From NCBI RefSeq assembly GCF_000420065.1, contig NZ_ATUF01000007.1:1-57506 (forward strand): a stretch of DNA of 57,506 nucleotides, read 5' to 3'. The notes under the pieces were generated by a model that saw only the letters and a list, made by a program, of their open reading frames with translations, was not told the origin of the DNA and searched no databases. Made by a program: the position numbers and the translations under genes. The stretch comes from Varibaculum cambriense DSM 15806. Lineage in GTDB: Bacteria > Actinomycetota > Actinomycetes > Actinomycetales > Actinomycetaceae. Below, piece by piece: positions 53,217 through 57,506 of this stretch (the stretch's first letter is position 1; the number at the start of each line of letters is the position of its first letter).

Positions 53217-54563
53217 CTACAACTCCATACCGCCATCACGATCACGCTGCTGTTGCTGCTGGCGGCGCTTCTCGATGCGCTCGCGTGCACGCTGCTGCGC
53301 CCCGCCCTTCTTGCCTGAGGTCTGCGACTGCCTGAACAGCGTGTAACGCTCAAGCAACTCTGGGCTGCGATGCAGTTCTTGCACCAGGAACTTCTTATCC
53401 AAGTGCTCCAACTGTTGTCCTGACTTCACCGCTTCTTCGATGATGATGGCGGCTTCATCTTCGGCGTCCGTGTGCGCGTTGCGGCGGATCTGATCAGCCT
53501 CATCGCGGGCATCCTTGCGCGTTACTGCAGCGTCGCGTGTGGCCTCGTCGCGGATGCTCGTGGCCTCATCTCGTGCTTTGCTGCGGATCGTCTCGGCGTC
53601 GCGCTCAGCCTGCTTACGGGCCTCGTCGGTCTTGCGAGTGATCGTCTCTGCTTCGCTGCGAGCTGCGGCTGTAATATCGCCCGCCTTGGCCCGCGCAGTC
53701 TCTTCGGCTCGTTCGAGCAGCTCGTCTGCTTGCGCTTCGGCCAGGCCCAACTCCTGCTCAGCATCCTTGCGTGCTTCGCTGCGGATCTCTTCGGCTTCTT
53801 GCTCGGCCTTCTCGCGTGCTTCCTTGAGCACACGCTCGGCAACCTCGCGAGCCTGTGCTTCAGCATTCTCCTGTACGCGCTGGGCTGCTTCGCGGGCTTC
53901 TTGCGCCTGTTCAAGTTCCTTAGCAGCCTGCTCGCGGTCACGATCAATTGCGTCCATGTCGCGCTGCACGGATCGCTTCTTGACTTCCACATCATCCTCG
54001 CGCTTGGCGAGATCGCGCTCCCGGTCTTGTTGCTCGGTGTAGCGGTCGAGGTTGAGTGACTCGTCATGACGTTCGGAGACTTCTAGTTCCACCGGATAGC
54101 CGAGCGAGTGCATGTGTTCGCGCAGGCCCCGTTGCGCGTCGATGAACTTCTGGTTACCCGAGATCTGCTTGCCCTTCTTCGGGCCGGATGTGTACCGCAC
54201 TGAGGTGTCAGTGTTGTACGCGATGCCGGGGCGGCAACGGAGCTTGTCGGGATCTTCGGGCTTCGGTGAGAACGTATCCGCCTGGAACTGGATGTGTGGC
54301 GTTGATTCGTCAAAGTTCATATCACCGCCAGCGACTGCGTCGATACCGCCGGGAATGAAGTTCTCGGCGAGCCAACGCATTGACTCTTCGGGGTACTTCT
54401 TTGCTTCTTCGTAGTCGCGGGCGACATAGCGCGGACGTTTCACTTCGCGCCCGTCCACCTCACTGGTGTAGTAGTCGGGGATCTCCTTGCACATCGACTT
54501 CGGCAGATACACGACGAACAGCGACGTCTCGAAACTGTTCTTCTGCACGCACACTCCGTCCAT
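53217..54563 (-). CDS. MobV/Pre-type relaxase, probably truncated
   Basis: About 448 residues from ATG 54563, though the true start is unclear. ETSLFVVYLPKSM, WLAENFIPGGIDAVAGGDMN and NFDESTPHIQFQADTF resemble the plasmid mobilization/recombination family, whose metal motif is H-x-D-E-x-TPH. Here the position expected for the first histidine (AGGD) is glycine. The usual N-terminal block of about 90 residues is not recognisable. Residues about 230-400 form one long coiled coil, rich in alanine, glutamate and arginine with heptads such as AERDAETIRSKARDEATSIR. Relaxases nick oriT and pilot the strand; this copy may be inactive. Confidence 0.62.
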   Translation of the reverse strand: MDGVCVQKNSFETSLFVVYLPKSMCKEIPDYYTSEVDGREVKRPRYVARDYEEAKKYPEESMRWLAENFIPGGIDAVAGGDMNFDESTPHIQFQADTFSPKPEDPDKLRCRPGIAYNTDTSVRYTSGPKKGKQISGNQKFIDAQRGLREHMHSLGYPVELEVSERHDESLNLDRYTEQQDRERDLAKREDDVEVKKRSVQRDMDAIDRDREQAAKELEQAQEAREAAQRVQENAEAQAREVAERVLKEAREKAEQEAEEIRSEARKDAEQELGLAEAQADELLERAEETARAKAGDITAAARSEAETITRKTDEARKQAERDAETIRSKARDEATSIRDEATRDAAVTRKDARDEADQIRRNAHTDAEDEAAIIIEEAVKSGQQLEHLDKKFLVQELHRSPELLERYTLFRQSQTSGKKGGAQQRARERIEKRRQQQQQRDRDGGMEL

Positions 54564-54780
54564 CCGAGGCGTACAAAACTGCCACGGGGCCGTACAGCCG
54601 CTGCCACAAAGATGAACCAATCGAGTCGCGGCGCTACACATTTGCATCAACAGCTGCCGCTGGATCTGCTGCGAGCGGGCGCTCGCGAAACACACGTCGC
54701 TGGCGGTGCTCATCACATGCGCTGTCGCGCATATGGCCGCCGCGAACGTGATACGTCTGCACCGATAGTGTGTCTGTTGC
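54564..54780. other. Region upstream of the relaxase
   Basis: The relaxase frame stays open to 54782, but its residues (CSAATRLVHLCGSGCTAPWQ) are cysteine-rich and unlike the family. It may be a decayed N-terminus. Confidence 0.4.
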
Positions 54781-54823
54781 ACGGGCCGATATGGAGTGTG
54801 TTAACCAGGCCCGTTTCTCAACA

Positions 54824-54870
54824 CCCGCAGCAGCATCAACACCGCCTTGCGGCGGATGGCTCGCTGCGGG
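54824..54870. repeat. Nested hairpin
   Basis: CCCGCAGC / GCTGCGGG encloses CCGCC-TTGC-GGCGG. Confidence 0.75.
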
Positions 54871-54877
54871 ATTTTCA

Positions 54878-54923
54878 CCACCCTGCAATGACCGCCTGAC
54901 GGCGGTACCAGAGTGCAGGGTGG
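54878..54923. repeat. Nested hairpin with TGAC loop
   Basis: CCACCCTGCA / TGCAGGGTGG (ten pairs) encloses ACCGCC-TGAC-GGCGGT. Confidence 0.85.
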
Positions 54924-54945
54924 AGCTGTGCGCACCACGTAAACG

Positions 54946-55071
54946 ATGTCGGTCTTGCCGTGCGGTTAGACACCTTGCGCTCGCAGGCTCGCTGCAGGTG
55001 TCTCGATGACGCGGGAAGACGCCGCAAGCGGCGTTTCCACCCGTCATCGGCCCTTACTTTAAGACCGACAT
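54946..55071. repeat. Three-way junction
   Basis: The closing stem ATGTCGGTCTT / AAGACCGACAT has eleven perfect pairs. Inside are AGACACC / GGTGTCT (54968-55003) and CGATGACG / CGTCATCG (55004-55049), the latter topped by ACGCCGC / GCGGCGT. The two inner helices abut directly at 55003/55004, suggesting coaxial stacking. Confidence 0.85.
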
Positions 55072-55086
55072 ACAACGGCTGACGCC

Positions 55087-55140
55087 GCATGTGGTGCGCA
55101 CAGCGTGGCGACCTGCAGGTTTTGCGTAGGCACCATGTGC
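55087..55140 (+). repeat. Stem with two adjacent G-U pairs
   Basis: GCATGTGGTGC pairs with GCACCATGTGC: nine Watson-Crick pairs and two wobble pairs at 55090/55137 and 55091/55136. Confidence 0.75.
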
Positions 55141-55160
55141 GCTTCGCGCATCAACGGGCC

Positions 55161-55200
55161 GTTTCGGGTAAGGGTCGAAGACCACTTTAAGACCCGAAAC
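55161..55200. repeat. Hairpin with conserved ACTTTAAGACC
   Basis: GTTTCGGGT / ACCCGAAAC (nine pairs) with inner GGTC-GAA-GACC. Its 3' side shares ACTTTAAGACC with the closing stem of the three-way junction. Confidence 0.8.
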
Positions 55201-55213
55201 ACGCAGGTCGCAG

Positions 55214-55267
55214 CCCCCTTCTGTGTCAAAACCCCTATATGTTTGTCGTTATAGGGGTAGAAGGGGG
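55214..55267. repeat. Two-step hairpin
   Basis: CCCCCTTCT / AGAAGGGGG (nine pairs) encloses ACCCCTATA / TATAGGGGT (nine pairs); the internal loop lies on one side only (GTGTCAAA). Confidence 0.85.
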
Positions 55268-55276
55268 AAAAGGGCA

Positions 55277-55397
55277 TAAGGGGGTGCGACGCCTCCGCTG
55301 CGCTCCGGCGCTCGGCATAGCCGAGGCACTGCACCGGGTATTACTACTCGCTGGCGCTCGCATAACCCGGTGCCCGGCGCTGGCGCGCCGCCCCTTA
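55277..55397. repeat. Multibranch hairpin
   Basis: TAAGGGG / CCCCTTA encloses CTCGG-CATAG-CCGAG (55311-55325) and GCACCGGGT / ACCCGGTGC (55331-55373). Confidence 0.7.
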
Positions 55398-55502
55398 CAG
55401 CCCCAGTCTCAGACCTCGCTCGCTCGGTCTGGCTGGGTCTACCTTTCCCTCCGCTGCGCTCCGGTCAAGGTGCCCAATAGTGCAGCTGACGCTGCACCTT
55501 GT

Positions 55503-55606
55503 GTGATGACCCATGCTTTACGTCACGACACTGCTGGCAATCCGATATATCTTGTCGATATACATTCGGATATGCCAGCATCGATGTGTCGTGTTTGGGT
55601 CATCAC
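55503..55606. repeat. Long rod-like hairpin, 104 nt
   Basis: Consecutive helices are GTGATGACCCA / TGGGTCATCAC (11), CACGACAC / GTGTCGTG (8), TGCTGGCA / TGCCAGCA (8), ATCCGA / TCGGAT (6) and TATATC / GATATA (6). These 39 pairs are separated by an internal loop and small bulges; the terminal loop is TTGTC. Confidence 0.92.
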
Positions 55607-55872
55607 GAAACGCTCCATCACGGCAAGCCTGCCGAGATGGATATTGGCGTATCTCACGACGCGTCCATGATGCGGCGTCCGCCGCATACCATCTGCCGTC
55701 GCGGTTGCATCTTCAGCAGCACAGCTGCTGAAATCTGCTCTGTCCACGCTGCTGTCTTTGCTGCACCCACGGCCCCGTCTTCGGCATATTTCAAGTCCAC
55801 ACAAGACTATGCCGGCCAGAACCGCGCATAACAGCAGCGCGACATACCGCCAGCCATGTGGCGGATGATCCA

Positions 55873-55906
55873 GGCGACGGGGCAGACGTGTATATGCCCC
55901 GTCGCC
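55873..55906. repeat. Perfect 12-bp hairpin
   Basis: GGCGACGGGGCA / TGCCCCGTCGCC with a ten-base loop. Confidence 0.9.
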
Positions 55907-55974
55907 GATACCGGCGCAAGCATCGTGACAGTGTCACGTGTAGCGGTGCCGCAGCCACCCGCACACACGCGAAA

Positions 55975-55996
55975 ACCCCGCCCTTGCGAGCGGGGT
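55975..55996. repeat. GC-rich hairpin
   Basis: ACCCCGC / GCGGGGT with an eight-base loop, extended by CACACA / TGTGTG farther out. Like a terminator stem but without a U-run. Confidence 0.7.
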
Positions 55997-56042
55997 GTGT
56001 GGCGACATCAAACGTGACGGCTGTACGTCGTCACGCCGCGTG

Positions 56043-56075
56043 GCCGTACACACATGAGGTGATTGCGTGTACGGC
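56043..56075. repeat. Last hairpin of the tract
   Basis: GCCGTACAC / GTGTACGGC, nine pairs, ending eight bases from the stop of the minus-strand gene that follows. Confidence 0.8.
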
Positions 56076-56082
56076 TAAAGGG

Positions 56083-56376
56083 TTAGTCGGGTACAACTTC
56101 TAGATGCCGCTTCGGCTTACTGCCCTCGGTGCTCTCAGGCTTATTGCCGTCACCGTTCTTAGTCGTATTGCCGTCACCGTTCTTCGGCGTATCGCCGTCA
56201 TCTTCGGTCCCGGCGGGCTTGTCGTCGTCGAGTTTCACCTCGAACTCTTTGGCGTACTTGCGCAACTGCGCAAGACGCTCCTTTGCTGCTTTGTGTGCAC
56301 GGCGCGCCTCGTTCACGGAATCTTTTGCTCGCTGCTCATCGCGGAGCGCGGCTGCGTAATCGTCTCTGAAAGACAT
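56083..56376 (-). CDS. Small coiled-coil protein with KNGDGN repeats
   Basis: 97 residues from ATG 56376, with AAGGAGAA upstream; an earlier start lacks a ribosome site. A charged helix (about residues 8-45, AKDSVNEARRAHKAAKERLA) is followed by an acidic, low-complexity tail with two KNGDGN units and a basic end. No family recognised. Its position on the relaxase strand suggests an accessory mobilization role, but that is only context. Confidence 0.68.
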   Translation of the reverse strand: MSFRDDYAAALRDEQRAKDSVNEARRAHKAAKERLAQLRKYAKEFEVKLDDDKPAGTEDDGDTPKNGDGNTTKNGDGNKPESTEGSKPKRHLEVVPD

Positions 56377-56547
56377 GGTTTGTTCTCCTTGATTGAGTGA
56401 ATTCTTTGTTTGGGCTCGGGGCACGACGGTGGAGCGCGCGTGTGTTGTAGCACGACCATCACCCATCAGCCCTCGCACTCAGCTCAAGACCCAGCCTGGC
56501 TAGCTGAGCTAAGCGGCGGGATCTCGTCGTAGGTGGGTTTGTCCGCA

Positions 56548-56856
56548 CTAGTGCTTCGCACCACCCAGCACCGTGACGAGCTGCTGGCGCTGCTCATCTG
56601 TCAGTTGGGGCGCTGCATCCACGACGGCATCGACGAAGCCGTCAAATAGCTGCGGGGCAGGGCGGCGTGCGGCCGCGAGGTAGGCGTCGAGATCGTCTTG
56701 GCGAATCCGATAGGCGGTGCCGAAACGGTGGAATGAAAGACGGCCCTCTTTAATAGCTTTTCGCAACGTGGACTCAGAGCCGACACCGAGATCGGTGAGT
56801 TCTTGCAGCGTGTAAAAGCGTGGCGCGACAGCGGTAGTCGTGTCCTTTTCGGACAT
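56548..56856 (-). CDS. Excisionase-like helix-turn-helix protein
   Basis: 102 residues. A MerR/excisionase-type winged helix: FYTLQELTDLGVGSESTLRK, AIKEGRLSFHRFG, then YRIRQDDLDAYLAA (about residues 14-60). The C-terminal part is short and helical. Small proteins of this type act as recombination directionality factors or regulators on integrated elements. Its ribosome site AGGAG falls inside a hairpin at 56867-56892. Confidence 0.85.
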   Translation of the reverse strand: MSEKDTTTAVAPRFYTLQELTDLGVGSESTLRKAIKEGRLSFHRFGTAYRIRQDDLDAYLAAARRPAPQLFDGFVDAVVDAAPQLTDEQRQQLVTVLGGAKH

Positions 56857-56866
56857 AGAAAAACGC

Positions 56867-56892
56867 TCCTGGGCAGATTGATCTGTCCCGGA
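56867..56892 (-). promoter_or_regulatory. Hairpin covering the ribosome site of the HTH gene
   Basis: On the minus strand TCCGGGACAGAT and ATCTGCCCAGGA pair around two bases, with one mismatch and one weak pair. The 3' arm contains the start of AGGAG, the ribosome site ten bases before the ATG. It could limit translation, or act in DNA as an autoregulatory operator. Confidence 0.55.
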
Positions 56893-57358
56893 GCGGGGTG
56901 CTTTACCGGCTTGCTATTCAGGCGGCTTGGAGTGCCGTGCTCAACTCGCTAGAACGGTGGTCTGCCGTCCCATTGCTTTACGGGAGCGCTTACTCCCTAC
57001 CTGACCGCTTTTGTGGTTGGCAATGCCGTTGCCAACCGGTCTATCTCGTCGGAGGAACCGCGCCTATCACGGTCGAGAGACTATCTCTTTGTGAATTATC
57101 CTCGGGGTTATCCCCCGTATGCGGCTGGCTAGACCAGAAACGAATTAAAACGCCACATACGGTCTAGAGGCCATCGTACGAAACTTATGCGTCGCGCACA
57201 ATAGCCTGCGACCTGAACTTTAAAGACAGATCCGAGTACGTCTCTACACGCCACGTGACACGGCTGGGGTGTTGTGGTGGGGCAGCTGTTGTGTGGCGGC
57301 ATGGTGACACGCAAGGGGCGCGCCTTTTTGTGACCTGTGACACGTCTGTAGTGTGCTC
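56893..57358. other. Gene-free stretch near the right edge
   Basis: No gene with a ribosome site is recognised. TGTGACCTGTGACACGTC at about 57330-57347 resembles TGTGACCTGCATAGACACGTC at the very end of the window. Confidence 0.4.
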
Positions 57359-57473
57359 GTTTCGTAGTTTTGGCCTCGTTTCGTAATTTGCCGATCAAAA
57401 TACGAAAAAAATACGAAACGCTCTACCTGCGGTTTCGTGATTTCCGCAAACGAAAAGAACAAAACTACGAAAC
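57359..57473. repeat. Cluster of GTTTCGTA / TACGAAAC sites
   Basis: Exact or near-exact copies are at 57359-57366, 57378-57385, 57401-57407, 57412-57419, 57432-57439 and 57466-57473, in both orientations, in an AT-rich stretch. This looks like binding sites for a replication, partition or regulatory protein of the element. Confidence 0.75.
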
Positions 57474-57506
57474 ACGCGATAACGCTGTGACCTGCATAGA
57501 CACGTC

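Larger units (their letters stand above)
54781..56075 (+). ncRNA. Hairpin tract: candidate large structured RNA or origin
   Basis: About 1.3 kb without any frame that has a ribosome site or protein family, but with around twenty inverted repeats end to end. Stems are typically 7-12 perfect pairs and several are nested. One stem at 55087-55140 has two adjacent positions that are G-U pairs on the plus strand and mismatched C-A on the minus strand, favouring plus-strand RNA. The stem loops TGAC occur twice. Motifs ACTTTAAGACC (twice) and CTCCGCTGCGCTCCGG (twice) recur. Alternatives are an origin of transfer or a single-strand origin, since the tract lies upstream of the relaxase gene. No known RNA family could be assigned. 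Confidence 0.5.
45645..57506. mobile_element. Integrative (mobilizable) element, left part
   Basis: From directly behind ychF to the window edge there are a large serine integrase, a restriction-modification operon, a resolvase relic, an SSB, a MobV-type relaxase, an iteron-like array and an excisionase-like protein. These genes have clearly higher GC at third codon positions than the chromosome. No type IV secretion gene is seen, so it would be mobilizable rather than self-transmissible. The left junction is probably within about 20 bp of the ychF stop; the right junction is not in view, so the attachment core cannot be read. Confidence 0.85.

Noticed and set aside
54612-55831. Several frames of 70-140 codons inside the hairpin tract
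   Set aside because: They lack ribosome sites, have cysteine- and arginine-rich nonsense composition, overlap on both strands and show no family.
55975-55996. Intrinsic terminator in the hairpin tract
   Set aside because: The stem fits but no U-run follows on either strand.

Overview
The window looks like the chromosome of an anaerobic or facultative actinobacterium of the family Actinomycetaceae, possibly Varibaculum-like; the genus is a guess. The reasons are a GTP-type PEP carboxykinase, frequent GTG and TTG starts, LPXTG-type surface proteins, a DtxR/IdeR-like iron box, and the actinobacterial order FAH-family gene - gltX - tRNA genes. From about 45.65 kb to the right end the base composition becomes clearly richer in G and C and the gene content changes to that of an integrated mobile element. 

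Region by region. (1) 1-1294: an IS3-family insertion sequence whose orfA is dead (amber codon plus frameshift) while orfB is intact. (2) 1.65-5.1 kb: a TetR repressor divergent from an MFS exporter, with a perfect 13-1-13 palindrome between them; a broken GIY-YIG nuclease gene; a membrane methyltransferase. (3) 5.1-7.4 kb: an LPQTG wall protein built of 25-residue DUF285 repeats. (4) 7.6-14.06 kb: a five-gene operon on the minus strand (ECF S component, EcfT, double-ATPase EcfA, two half-size ABC transporters) behind an iron box, probably for siderophore or metal-chelate import. (5) 14.3-28.3 kb: pckG, a possible phage portal relic, a Ktr/Trk potassium system, a pilin-like surface protein, a DMT transporter, a nitroreductase, a SNF2 helicase, an FAH-fold protein and a MalY-type lyase. 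(6) 28.5-45.6 kb: housekeeping genes gltX, tRNA-Gln, tRNA-Glu, hisS, nhaA, a tRNA with UAA anticodon, a Bax-inhibitor-like protein, an AI-2E family transporter, a Z-prenyl synthase, a hemolysin III family protein, greA, an LssY_C protein, xseB-xseA, ispH, an esterase and ychF. 

(7) 45.65 kb to the right edge: an integrative, probably formerly mobilizable element placed directly behind ychF. It has a large serine integrase; a two-gene BcgI-like restriction-modification system (nuclease and methylase fused, with a separate specificity subunit); a wrecked resolvase; a DUF4192 protein; a 47-residue protein; an SSB; a 40-bp iteron-like array; a damaged-looking MobV-type relaxase; a 1.3-kb tract packed with about twenty hairpins and no convincing gene; a small coiled-coil protein; an excisionase-like HTH protein; and a cluster of GTTTCGTA sites at the right edge. 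The right attachment site is outside the window. 

The strongest candidate for something undescribed is the hairpin tract at 54781-56075. It contains a three-way junction closed by an 11-bp stem, a 104-nt rod with 39 pairs, a stem with two adjacent wobble pairs that favours plus-strand RNA, and overlapping alternative stems. It may be a large structured noncoding RNA carried by the mobile element, or an unusually elaborate transfer or replication origin.
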